Positions 24,014-33,294 of a stretch of DNA of 40,807 nt are shown here, one piece after another. This DNA comes from JAHWJR01 sp035942035 (GTDB taxonomy: Bacteria > Actinomycetota > Acidimicrobiia > Acidimicrobiales > CADCSY01). The notes under the pieces were generated by a model, which had not been told where the DNA came from, ran no database searches, and saw nothing but the letters and a program-made list of their open reading frames with translations. Every line of letters begins with the position of its first letter. The stretch's first letter is position 1. Location: contig DASZDK010000019.1 of assembly GCA_035942035.1 (NCBI GenBank), positions 1-40,807 on the forward strand. The letters are read 5' to 3'. The position numbers were made by a program, and so were the translations under genes.

Positions 24014-25209
24014 CCCCGCGCGCCTCCCGCAGTTGCGCCGGCGGCAGCCACCCGGCGAGCCCGCCCGTACGGCTTTCCCGGCGGGACCCTGAACCGGGAC
24101 ATCGCCATGGCCGCCTCCCGAGGTCTGATGTCGCCCGCCCGAGCGCGCCCCAGGACCTCGTGGACGAGCTCGCCCAGGACAGCGGCGGTGGCGGACAGGA
24201 CCTGGCCGGCGTCAGGGCACAGCGGCGGCCCGAACAACGCATCCATCGACGCGGACCCGCCGGATCCGGCGACGAAGTCGGGGACGACGTCGACGCCGCG
24301 CCGGTACAACAGCTCCTCGACCGACGGCCGCAACCCCAGGTTGGCACCCACGGCGACGGCCGTGGCCGGCAGTGCCCGGGCCTGGGCGAGGGTGACCGCG
24401 TCCCTGACCGCGGCCAGCACCACGACGTCGACCGATGCCTGCAGCACCGCCTCGCGAGCCTCGGTCCTGGCTCGCCCTGCGGCCGCTTCGGCCAGGGCGG
24501 TCCCTGGTGGCGAGTCGAGCAGTGCCCGCACGTCGATCCCTTCTTCGGACGTCACCGACGCGTGCTCGTCAGAGACGGCGGCGATCGTGACACCGGCTTC
24601 GGCCAGGGCCAGCGCCGCCCCCCTGCCGAGGTTCCCGAAGCCCTGGATGGCCGCCACCAGAGGCCGATCCGCCGACCGCCGTCGGCAGGCGGCGATGGCG
24701 GCATGGGCAAGGGCGTGGCCGGCCCGCCGCTGCCCGACGGTGAGCCCGCTGGCGTCGACGTCGAGCACCGCCAGCCGCCGGCGGAACTCCTGCTCGTCCA
24801 GCTCCTGGGCCCGGGCCACGGCACCCTTGACCGAGACCATGCCCTCCTCCCGGGCGAGCGCCTCGAGCTCCTCCCACGTCGTCCCCCGGTCGGGCCCTGC
24901 CGAGTACCGCTCCAGCAGGTGGGGACGCAAGAAGCGCAGGAACCGGCGGAGCGCCTCCCGCTTCCCCGGCGCGTTCGGGTCGTAGTCGATGCCCGCCTTG
25001 GCGCCGTCGACGGCCAGGCCCAGCAGACGCTGCTTGAGGGCCATCGCATCGGCAAGGGCCACAATGGTGCCCTCGTTCAGTCCCGGGACCACTCGGCACC
25101 CGCCCGCTGCCAGCCGGTGGCCGTGTCCGGCGATGGCGAGGAAGCCGTGGAACCCCTCGATTGGATCGACGTAGCGAATGAGGCGATCGCTCGGCGCATG
25201 GTCCTGCAT
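24010..25209 (-). CDS. Glu/Leu/Phe/Val dehydrogenase family protein
   Basis: 399 residues from ATG 25209 with AAGGAG upstream. The N-terminal domain has FLAIAGHGHRLAAGGCRVVPGLNEGTIVALADAMALKQRLLGL, and the catalytic lysine lies in VDGAKAGIDYDP, a variant of the GGGKGGI motif. The NAD domain starts at VAAIQGFGNLGRGAALALAEAG and contains the VPDFVAGSGGSASMDALFG segment near the active site. The family oxidatively deaminates amino acids; the substrate here cannot be read. It lies 117 bp downstream of a zinc alcohol dehydrogenase on the same strand and is coupled to the JAB-like gene. Confidence 0.88.
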   Translation of the reverse strand: MQDHAPSDRLIRYVDPIEGFHGFLAIAGHGHRLAAGGCRVVPGLNEGTIVALADAMALKQRLLGLAVDGAKAGIDYDPNAPGKREALRRFLRFLRPHLLERYSAGPDRGTTWEELEALAREEGMVSVKGAVARAQELDEQEFRRRLAVLDVDASGLTVGQRRAGHALAHAAIAACRRRSADRPLVAAIQGFGNLGRGAALALAEAGVTIAAVSDEHASVTSEEGIDVRALLDSPPGTALAEAAAGRARTEAREAVLQASVDVVVLAAVRDAVTLAQARALPATAVAVGANLGLRPSVEELLYRRGVDVVPDFVAGSGGSASMDALFGPPLCPDAGQVLSATAAVLGELVHEVLGRARAGDIRPREAAMAMSRFRVPPGKPYGRARRVAAAGATAGGARG

Positions 25210-25326
25210 CGATCGCTCCTTCGCTCCTCGCCGCGTTGGTCGCAGAGACGGTCTGGGGCGACATGCGACGGGCCCGATGGTGTTCTTCTCAGTTAGCCCC
25301 CCGGGAGCGTATCGCCACACGGTGCG

Positions 25327-26502
<1,176 letters not shown>

Positions 26503-26553
26503 GTCCCTCGTCTCTCTCGTCGAAGCCGGTGGTGATGGTCTCGAAGGTCGCGC

Positions 26554-27543
26554 TCAGGCCAGCGGTCGGGCCTCGCGCTGGTGGAGCTGGCGCTGTGTGC
26601 GCGTCCCGTCGGGCGAGCCGTCGGAACGGACAACCTGTCCCGTCTCGACCACCTGCTTGAACCGCCGGAGGTCGTCCTTGATCTGCTGGGCGGGGTCCTC
26701 TCCGAAGAGCCGAGCGGCGGCGGCGCCCACCGCCCCCAGCGGCGGCCGGTACTCCAGGTCGACCCGGACCTCCGTGGCCCCTCTTCCCGGAGCCGGCGCC
26801 AGCCGCACCGTGCCGGAGTTGGGCACCTCGGCGCCGTCGAGCGACCGCCAGGCAACGAGGCTGCCCGGTACGTCCTCCACCACCTCGGCGTCCCATTCCA
26901 CCGTGCCGCCCGCCGGGGCCCGGGCGACCCAGTGGGAACGGACGTCCCCCTGGCCGTGGACGGACTCCAGGTGAGCCATGAACCGGGGCAGGTTCTCGAC
27001 GTCCCGCCAGAAGCGGTACACCTCGTCGGGAGGACGGTTCACGGTGATGGCGCCCTGCGCCCGCACCGCCCCACCGCCCGTCGTCGGATCGGCTGATCTG
27101 CTGGTCTTGGCGCTGGCGATCACATCGAGCACCGTGACCCCGGCGACGGCCGCCATCGCCGCTGCAACCCGGGCGCGAACGCTTCCTCTCGCCCGGAGGG
27201 CGGCACCGAGCACGGCCAGGTCGAGGGCGTCCCCCGCCACCCGTGCGAACACGAAACCGGCGGGCCGGGGCCGGTCGAGGATCCCCGGAGCGCTGGCGAG
27301 CTCGCGGACTCCCATGGCCCGCATGACGGCCCGGTTCTGGCGGCTGTCGTCCACGCCGATGAGCCGGTTCATCCGGCCCGGAGCCAGCACCTGCGGGATG
27401 CCAAGACCAACGCTGAACCAGCCCAGCCCCTTCGCCAGCCGCTCGGCCGCGCCGCGGCGGCGGTCAGTCCCCGTCGGATCCCCGGTCGTGGCATGCCCTG
27501 CCCCGTCGGACGTCGTCGGGGTCCCCGTTCGAGCATCGCCCAT
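26554..27543 (-). CDS. SRPBCC (polyketide cyclase/START-fold) membrane-associated protein
   Basis: 329 residues from ATG 27543, with GGAAAGGA as ribosome site; an upstream in-frame ATG at 27561 is less well placed. The N-terminal half has hydrophobic segments (GWFSVGLGIPQVLAPG, ALDLAVLGAAL, AAAMAAVAGVTVLDVIAS), probably membrane helices. The SRPBCC domain begins at GAITVNRPPDEVYRFWRDVENLPRFMAHLESV and runs to the PPLGAVGAAAARLFGEDP helix. Family members bind lipids or hydrophobic ligands. This fusion of an integral domain and a cyclase-like domain is common in actinobacteria, without known activity. Confidence 0.87.
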   Translation of the reverse strand: MGDARTGTPTTSDGAGHATTGDPTGTDRRRGAAERLAKGLGWFSVGLGIPQVLAPGRMNRLIGVDDSRQNRAVMRAMGVRELASAPGILDRPRPAGFVFARVAGDALDLAVLGAALRARGSVRARVAAAMAAVAGVTVLDVIASAKTSRSADPTTGGGAVRAQGAITVNRPPDEVYRFWRDVENLPRFMAHLESVHGQGDVRSHWVARAPAGGTVEWDAEVVEDVPGSLVAWRSLDGAEVPNSGTVRLAPAPGRGATEVRVDLEYRPPLGAVGAAAARLFGEDPAQQIKDDLRRFKQVVETGQVVRSDGSPDGTRTQRQLHQREARPLA

Positions 27544-27642
27544 CGGCGGTCCTTTCCCCATTGCGTCCCCCCGTGCTTCCCCGGGACGGGAAACCACAAA
27601 CGGGCGAGGAACGGGCCCTCGGTGAGCCAGGCCGAGGGCTGC

Positions 27643-28116
27643 TCAGCCCTCCACGGGCGCCAGGCTGAGGCTGTACTGGGTGAGGAGCTCGCCGGCTTGG
27701 GCGGACTCGCCTTGCTCGAAGGTGCCACCGGGGGTGGCGCTGACCGTGAGCACCCGGCCCCCTTCGAGCTCCCAGCGGCCGCGGTACGTGTCGTTGCCGA
27801 CCTCTTCGGGACCGCTCACCAGCGTGGACTCCGCCAGCTGCTGCTCGTAGAACTCCAACACCTCGGCGGGCGTCGTGTTGCGCACGACGTAGGAGCGGCT
27901 GTCCACCCCGCTCTTCTCGTTGGGCGGTGTGACAGGATCGGACTCCGCGACGAGTGGGATGTTGTCGAAGCTTCCCTCCTCGAAGGTGGTGACGTCGGGG
28001 CGCGGCTGCGCGCCCTTGTCGCTGTCGGTGCCGCAGCCGGCGACGAGCAACGAGACGCCGATCACAAGGGGCAAGAGCCGTCGTGGCCCAACTGCTGCCG
28101 GCCGATGTCGCTTCAC
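27643..28116 (-). CDS. Lipoprotein, unknown function
   Basis: 157 residues from ATG 28116. Basic n-region, hydrophobic core and lipobox LLVAG-C28 predict a lipid anchor at the outer face of the membrane. The mature part has a NTTPAEVLEFYEQQLAEST motif and a later beta segment GRWELEGGRVLTVSATP, a layout seen in many small secreted proteins with one helix and a sheet. No enzyme motif is present. Divergent from the DUF421 gene. Confidence 0.8.
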   Translation of the reverse strand: MKRHRPAAVGPRRLLPLVIGVSLLVAGCGTDSDKGAQPRPDVTTFEEGSFDNIPLVAESDPVTPPNEKSGVDSRSYVVRNTTPAEVLEFYEQQLAESTLVSGPEEVGNDTYRGRWELEGGRVLTVSATPGGTFEQGESAQAGELLTQYSLSLAPVEG

Positions 28117-28192
28117 GGGGCCACTCTAGGTGGGAAGCCAGTCCGCACCCCAACGCCGTAGCGGTCGCCGAACTGGTAAGTAACGTCACAGC

Positions 28193-28732
28193 ATGTGGTT
28201 CGACAGCTTGTCCGACACCGTGAGGGTGGCCCTGATCGGGCCCCTGGCCTACGCAACCCTCGTCCTGTTCCTGCGCCTGTCGGGCAAGCGGACGCTCGCC
28301 AAGCTCAATGCCTTCGACTTCGTCATCACCGTCGCCATTGGCTCCACCCTGGCGACCGTGCTGCTCTCGTCGGAAGTGTCCTATGCCGAGGGCGCTCTCG
28401 CGCTCGGGTTGCTTGTTGGGCTGCAGTACGTGGTTGCGAGCGCCAGCCGGCGGCTGCCGGCGGTGCGGCGGCTCGTGAAGTCAGAGCCGCAGGTGGTGAT
28501 GCGCGACGGGCAGTTGCTCGATGATGTGCTGCGCAAGGAGCGGCTGAACGCGGAAGAGGTGCACCAGGCGCTTCGCCAGTCCGGCATCGCGGAGATGGCC
28601 GACGTCGCCGCCGTCGTGCTCGAGACGGATGGGTCGTTGAGCATCCTGGCGACCGCCGCGCCCGGAGCCTCGGCGCTGGTAGACGTCAGAGGCTGGAGCC
28701 GAGATCGGCGCCCCGAGGACCAGGGCGGATGA
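28193..28732 (+). CDS. DUF421 (YetF-like) membrane protein
   Basis: 179 residues from ATG 28193. Membrane helices in AYATLVLFLRLSGKRT, FDFVITVAIGSTLATVLLS and GALALGLLVGLQYVVASAS, then the soluble DUF421 domain with KSEPQVVMRDGQLLDDVLRKERLNAEEVHQALRQSGIAE and AVVLETDGSLSI. RLSGKRTLAKLNAFDFVITVAIG and the DLLRKERL-type segment are the family hallmarks. YetF/YdfS proteins affect spore germination and membrane biology in Bacillus; in actinobacteria their role is unknown. Confidence 0.92.
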   Translation: MWFDSLSDTVRVALIGPLAYATLVLFLRLSGKRTLAKLNAFDFVITVAIGSTLATVLLSSEVSYAEGALALGLLVGLQYVVASASRRLPAVRRLVKSEPQVVMRDGQLLDDVLRKERLNAEEVHQALRQSGIAEMADVAAVVLETDGSLSILATAAPGASALVDVRGWSRDRRPEDQGG

Positions 28733-28812
28733 AGGTGGTGAGGGGGACTGGACCGGCCACCCTCCCCGTACGCTGGATCGGTGCGCACCCCAGTTAACCG
28801 ACCGAAGTCTCG

Positions 28813-30810
28813 GTGAACGAAGGCCGCCGGGGGCTGGCGTGGGCCACCGCCGTCGTGCTGGTCGTCGCCGCCCTGGCCCCCGTTGGGGTCTCTGGCATGG
28901 TGGCGGCCGCACTGCTGGCGCCCCCGTCGATCGACGAGCTGCCCGAGCGCCGCCCTCCCCGGGGCGGCTTCCTCAGCCGTGTCTACGACCTCCACGGCCA
29001 GGAGATCGCCGTCTTCCGCCAGTTCGAGCGACGACTGCCCATCGAGCAAGGCGACATTCCCGAGCACCTGAAGCAAGCCGTGGTGGCGGCTGAGGACCAG
29101 TCCTTTTACTCCCACAGCGGGATCGACCCTCTAGCCATGCTGCGGGCCCTGATCGCCGACATCAAGGCGGGTGAGATCGTCGAGGGCGGCTCCACCATCA
29201 CCCAGCAGTACGTGAAGAACGCGTACGTCGGCGCAGAGCAGACGCTCGGACGCAAGCTGAAGGAGGCGGTGCTGGCCCGCCGGCTGGAGCGCCTGGAGGA
29301 CAAGGACCACATCCTCTTCAAGTACCTCAACGGGATCTACCTGGGCCATGGGGCCATCGGCGTGGGTGCGGCATCGATGACCTACTTCCGGAAACCGGTG
29401 AGTGACATCGACGTCTCGGAGGCCGCGCTGCTCGCCGGGCTCATCCCCGCACCGAGCCGCTACGAACCCCTGGGCGACCGCGCCGTGGCCGAGCAACGCC
29501 GGGTCCTGGTGCTCGACCAAATGCGGGACCAAGGTCACCTCAGCGACCAGGAGCACGAACAGGCGGTCGAGCGGAGCATCTGGCTCGCCGAGAACGGCGA
29601 GCCGCCACGGCCGTCGACCGTCGTCCATGGACCGAGGGAGCCCGTCAGCCGCTATCCCTACTTCGTCGATTACGTGCGGCGCTACCTCGAGGATCGGTAC
29701 GGCGATCAGGTGCACGCCGGTGGGCTGAAGATCCACACCACGCTCGATCCCCGCATCCAGGACATTGCTAGAGCCACCGTTGCCGGCGCCCTCGAGGGCA
29801 CACAGCCGCCGCTGGAGATGGCGCTGGCCTCGGTGGAACCGAGGACCGGCTTCGTCGCCGCCCTCGTCGGTGGCCGTGACTTCAGAGCCCCTGGCGGGCA
29901 AGTGAACCTGGCGCTGGGTAGGTGCCCTGCGCCACCTCCGGAGCTTGAGGGGGCCATCGATGTCCCGGCGGCCTGCTGGGATCCCGAGGTGGCGTACGCC
30001 AACGGGGGCGGCACCGGGCGTCAGCCCGGGTCGTCATGGAAGCCATTCGTACTGGCTGCCGCTCTCGAGAGCGGCATCCCCGACACGAAGGTCTACTCTG
30101 CCCCCAGCGCCTACCGGGTTCCCGGCTGCACCGGTGACTTCGGGTGCGTTGTCCGCAACTACGAGGGTTCAGCCGGCGGACGGGTGAACCTGCGTCGGGC
30201 CACCCAGCGCTCCTACAACACGGTGTACGCCCAGCTCATCCAGGACGTGGGCGTGCCCCGAGTGGGTGACATGGCGAAGCGTCTCGGCATCACGTCGGCG
30301 TGGGTGGCCAATCCTGAGGTCCACGGCATCAGCTACGCCCTGGGAGTGCAGGAGGTGTCACCGCTGGAGATGGCGTCTGCCTACGGTGTGTTCGCCAACC
30401 GCGGCCGGCGCCAGGCCCCTACGCCGGTGATGTGGGTGGAGGGGCCGGACGGCGAGATCCTCGAGGACAATCGGAACCGCCCTCCCGAGCCCGTCCTCGA
30501 CGCTCGGGTGGCGTTCACCGTGACCGACATCCTCCAAGGTGTCATCGCCGGCGGCACGGGCACGGCGGCCGACATCGGTCGGCCGGCGGCGGGAAAGACG
30601 GGCACGGCGCAGGAGTGGCGCGACGCCTGGTTCGTCGGCTACACGCCGACGCTGTCGACGGCTGTGTGGATAGGGAACAAGGAGCGGCCCACGTCGCTGT
30701 TCAACGTGAACGGCGTCGGCCGGGTCACCGGTGGATCCATTCCTGCCGAGACGTGGAAGGCGTTCATGACCGCCGCACTCGAAGGAGTTCCCCCTGGTCA
30801 TCTCCCCTAG
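28813..30810 (+). CDS. Bifunctional class A penicillin-binding protein
   Basis: 665 residues from GTG 28813. After an N-terminal membrane helix comes the glycosyltransferase domain with catalytic E94 in VAAEDQSFYSHSGID, GGSTITQQYVKNAY, and the KEAVLARRLE element. The transpeptidase domain has S407-S-W-K410, S467-Y-N469 and K595-T-G, so both activities look intact. It makes peptidoglycan on the outer membrane face. The TAG stop at 30808-30810 is followed in the same frame by an open region encoding a CAP domain. Class A PBPs normally end shortly after the transpeptidase domain, often with a disordered tail. Confidence 0.95.
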   Translation: MNEGRRGLAWATAVVLVVAALAPVGVSGMVAAALLAPPSIDELPERRPPRGGFLSRVYDLHGQEIAVFRQFERRLPIEQGDIPEHLKQAVVAAEDQSFYSHSGIDPLAMLRALIADIKAGEIVEGGSTITQQYVKNAYVGAEQTLGRKLKEAVLARRLERLEDKDHILFKYLNGIYLGHGAIGVGAASMTYFRKPVSDIDVSEAALLAGLIPAPSRYEPLGDRAVAEQRRVLVLDQMRDQGHLSDQEHEQAVERSIWLAENGEPPRPSTVVHGPREPVSRYPYFVDYVRRYLEDRYGDQVHAGGLKIHTTLDPRIQDIARATVAGALEGTQPPLEMALASVEPRTGFVAALVGGRDFRAPGGQVNLALGRCPAPPPELEGAIDVPAACWDPEVAYANGGGTGRQPGSSWKPFVLAAALESGIPDTKVYSAPSAYRVPGCTGDFGCVVRNYEGSAGGRVNLRRATQRSYNTVYAQLIQDVGVPRVGDMAKRLGITSAWVANPEVHGISYALGVQEVSPLEMASAYGVFANRGRRQAPTPVMWVEGPDGEILEDNRNRPPEPVLDARVAFTVTDILQGVIAGGTGTAADIGRPAAGKTGTAQEWRDAWFVGYTPTLSTAVWIGNKERPTSLFNVNGVGRVTGGSIPAETWKAFMTAALEGVPPGHLP

Positions 30811-31254
30811 GACCGGCGTTCCCTGCGGCGTGTCATCGCTGTCCTGGGGCTGGACGAGCAGCTGGCTCGGCGCGCCCGGCAGTGGACCACGGACATGGCC
30901 GCAGTCGGGCGGCTCCAACACCAGGACCCACAGGAGATGCAGGCGGCGGTGAACGGCGACGCGGCACTCGGCGAGAACATCTTCCAATCCAGCGATCCGG
31001 TAGCGGCGGGGCGGATCCACGTCGGCTGGATGCGCTGGGAGGGCCACCGCGTCAACGTTCTGAAGCCCGGCTTCGACCGCTTGGGGGTGGGCGTGGTGTG
31101 TGACGAAAGCGGTCAGGTGTGGGCGACACAGCGCTTCGGTCGCACCGCAGGTGCCGACCGACCGGATCTCGACCGCGATGTCCCTCCGCAGGAGCGCTTC
31201 GTGGCCGAGGCAGACCAGAGCCCCGCCTGCCCGCATCGGCTTGCCTCAGGCTGA
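30811..31254 (+). pseudogene. CAP (SCP/PR-1) domain segment, in frame after the PBP stop and lacking a usual start
   Basis: The frame of the penicillin-binding protein continues after its TAG stop and encodes a recognisable CAP domain. A helix (LGLDEQLARRARQW) leads to His in RLQH, then GENIFQSS, a WMRWEGHRVNVL segment with the second His, and FDRLGVGVVCDESGQVWATQRFG. The first ATG in frame is at 30895, inside the domain, and would remove the first helix. There is no GTG or TTG in frame between 30811 and 30895 and no signal peptide. It could be a nonsense-split PBP-CAP fusion, a readthrough product or a decaying separate gene. Confidence 0.6.
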
Positions 31255-31551
31255 GCTCGTCTCCACGTCCGCACCGAGTGGCAGCCCACCCCACTCTGCC
31301 TCGCCGAAGGACGTCGGCGAGACGGCGGCGTCCCTCGGCCCGGCAGCCGCTTCTCGCGGCAAAGAGGTGAACGGAGGCGCCTGCCGCAGCTGGCCCGGCC
31401 TTCCCTTGGCCCGTCCCGTCCGACTGCGGTAGGGGACGACGAACGCCGCCGCGGTGGCCGCTCCGGTGACCACCATGGCAGCCACGATGATCATGGCGCT
31501 GACGGCCAGGACCGGCAACCACAGCCAGTCGGAACCTACGATCCAGTGCAC
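31246..31551 (-). CDS. Small single-pass membrane protein, hypothetical
   Basis: 101 residues from GTG 31551; the ribosome site is weak. One hydrophobic helix (LWLPVLAVSAMIIVAAMVV, continuing to about residue 40) precedes a basic loop and a polar, low-complexity tail. No family is recognised. Its 3' end overlaps the CAP segment on the other strand by nine bases. It may not be expressed. Confidence 0.45.
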   Translation of the reverse strand: MHWIVGSDWLWLPVLAVSAMIIVAAMVVTGAATAAAFVVPYRSRTGRAKGRPGQLRQAPPFTSLPREAAAGPRDAAVSPTSFGEAEWGGLPLGADVETSSA

Positions 31552-31847
31552 GACGCTGTTCAGCTCGACTCACCCTCTCCGAGCGGCCGCGCGGCGCGGC
31601 CGTCATCTCCCACCTGCCCGAAAACGGGCTCGCCCACTCGCCAGCCACCTGATCCCATGGCGGCGACCACGGCGCGGCTGCCACGGAGACCAGCAGCGCT
31701 GATCCTCGCCAGCACCGTTCCCCTCCTCACCCGGACGGCTGGCAATGAACCCTTGACGACTGCGGTGACCGGTCGGGGACGAATGGCACGGGTGCTAGGC
31801 GGGTAATGCGGAAGACTAACGGGATAGATGCGAAAAGGAGACAGTAA
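31552..31847. other. Divergent intergenic region
   Basis: About 296 bp between two divergent genes. A TTGACG at 31753 resembles a -35 element but has no convincing -10 at the normal distance. No gene is supportable here. Confidence 0.35.
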
Positions 31848-32423
31848 ATGGATCATTACTGCACGAACCGAACCATCGGTGAGACGAACCGACAACGGCA
31901 ACTGGGTGCCGCAGCGGTCCTTGCCCTCGGGGCCCTCGCCTGCGTCGGTGCCACCCTGGCCGGGTGGCCGCTGTACCAGACACTGATCGTGCTCGGAGGC
32001 GCGGCCACACTGGCATGGCTTGTCGACGGGAGCAGTCAGCGGTTCATGGGCCCGGGTCTGGCCGCCCTGGCGGTCGGGGGCGGCATCACCGCCTACCAGG
32101 CGCTCGGCATGGACGTCGGGAAAGGCGAGCACGGGGTGGTGTACCCGGTCCTGGGCGCAGCCCTGCTCCTGGCCTCGCTGTTCAACCCCCTGGCCATCCG
32201 AGGAGCGGGCACCTTCTTGCTGATCGTGGGCGTCATCGCCCTGGTCGACACCCCTTGGTCGCCGGGATGGACCCTCGCCGGCATTCTGGCCATGTGGAGC
32301 GCCTTCGAGGTCGCTCGCATCTCGAAGGGACAGGACACCCAGGACGAGCACGCGCCGGCGTCTCCCCAGGGCAGCACGGTGGACGCCACCCGAACCCCTG
32401 TCGAAGCTGGCGCTCGCCACTGA
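31848..32423 (+). CDS. Multi-pass membrane protein, unknown function
   Basis: 191 residues from ATG 31848 with AAAAGGAG nine bases upstream. Hydrophobic helices are visible at LGAAAVLALGALACVGATLAG, TLIVLGGAATLAWLV, PGLAALAVGGGITAYQAL, VVYPVLGAALLLASLF, GAGTFLLIVGVIALV and GWTLAGILAMWSAFEV, giving about six. The C-terminus is polar and disordered. I recognise no family. A strong hairpin follows the stop. Confidence 0.75.
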   Translation: MDHYCTNRTIGETNRQRQLGAAAVLALGALACVGATLAGWPLYQTLIVLGGAATLAWLVDGSSQRFMGPGLAALAVGGGITAYQALGMDVGKGEHGVVYPVLGAALLLASLFNPLAIRGAGTFLLIVGVIALVDTPWSPGWTLAGILAMWSAFEVARISKGQDTQDEHAPASPQGSTVDATRTPVEAGARH

Positions 32424-32448
32424 CCCTGACACCGAAGGCGGAGTGAAG

Positions 32449-32481
32449 CGCCCCGGGCACGGGACGGCCGTGCCCGGGGCG
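32449..32481 (+). terminator. Strong GC hairpin after the membrane protein gene
   Basis: CGCCCCGGGCACGG (32449-32462) and CCGTGCCCGGGGCG (32468-32481) form a perfect 14-bp stem with a 5-nt loop, about 25 bp after the stop at 32423. No T-run, as elsewhere in this genome. Confidence 0.7.
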
Positions 32482-32557
32482 GACCCCCTCTCGGAGGAAG
32501 CTCGACACGGCGGGGCGATGTTTCCCCGGCACTGGCCACAGGGGAAGCGAATCTCCG

Positions 32558-33235
32558 ATGCTGTTTCAGACGTCGGAACGGATTCAGTCGTGCCAGCGCC
32601 CTTCGCCATGGGTGCTGGCGCTCGTCACCACCTTGTCCCTGGTGGCCGCCGCCTGCGGCAACGGCGACGTCATCGAAGCCGACGACACCACGGGGACGAG
32701 CAGTGCCACCACGACCAGCACCACGATGACGACCACTTCGGGGGCGGAGACGACGACGAGCACCCAGGCCGGCGCGGTCGTGCTCTCCCAGTCCTGCACC
32801 AATCCCGAGGACGGCTACAGCATCCAGTTCCCCGACGGGTGGTTTGCCAACGAAGGTGAGCTGGTCCCGACGTGCCGTTTCTTCCATCCAGAACCCTTCA
32901 AGGTTCCGGAGGCCACTGAGGTGTTCGACCTGGCCGTGACGGTCAGGGTCGACGACGTGCCGTTCAGCCGGGTCGCCAGCGACGTGGACTCGCTCGGCGA
33001 ACAGGTCCTCTCTCGGGAGGAGATCACCGTGACCGGCCACCAGGCGGTGCGAGTGGAAGCTGAGTCCACGGGTGACGCGCTGTTGCCGGAGGGCGTGCGC
33101 AGCTACCGCTACCACGTCGAGGTAGACGACGGCACGCTGACCGCCACCACCCACGACGTGGGCGACCTCGCCTACGAGACCAACAAGGAGGTCCTCGACG
33201 ACATGATGGAGACTCTGGAGCTCGACGCAGCCTGA
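32558..33235 (+). CDS. Secreted lipoprotein, unknown function
   Basis: 225 residues from ATG 32558. Signal with lipobox LVAA-C33, then a Thr/Ser-rich linker (about residues 43-69) of the kind that spans the wall, then a compact domain. The latter has DGYSIQFPDGWFANEG, a pattern seen in many actinobacterial lipoproteins with a PsbP/LpqN-like fold, and ends in a helix (NKEVLDDMMETLEL). Two Cys (QSC and TCRFF) may form a disulfide. No catalytic residues are evident. Confidence 0.82.
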   Translation: MLFQTSERIQSCQRPSPWVLALVTTLSLVAAACGNGDVIEADDTTGTSSATTTSTTMTTTSGAETTTSTQAGAVVLSQSCTNPEDGYSIQFPDGWFANEGELVPTCRFFHPEPFKVPEATEVFDLAVTVRVDDVPFSRVASDVDSLGEQVLSREEITVTGHQAVRVEAESTGDALLPEGVRSYRYHVEVDDGTLTATTHDVGDLAYETNKEVLDDMMETLELDAA

Positions 33236-33267
33236 GGCTCAGCGTGTTTCCGCACTGGGCTGGTGGG

Positions 33268-33294
33268 AGGGCCCTCGCTAGGGCAGCGGGCCCT
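33268..33294 (-). terminator. Possible terminator hairpin at the end of the antiporter gene
   Basis: AGGGCCCTCGCT and AGCGGGCCCT pair with one bulged base around a 5-nt loop. It overlaps the stop of the leftward antiporter and lies between convergent genes. Confidence 0.35.
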
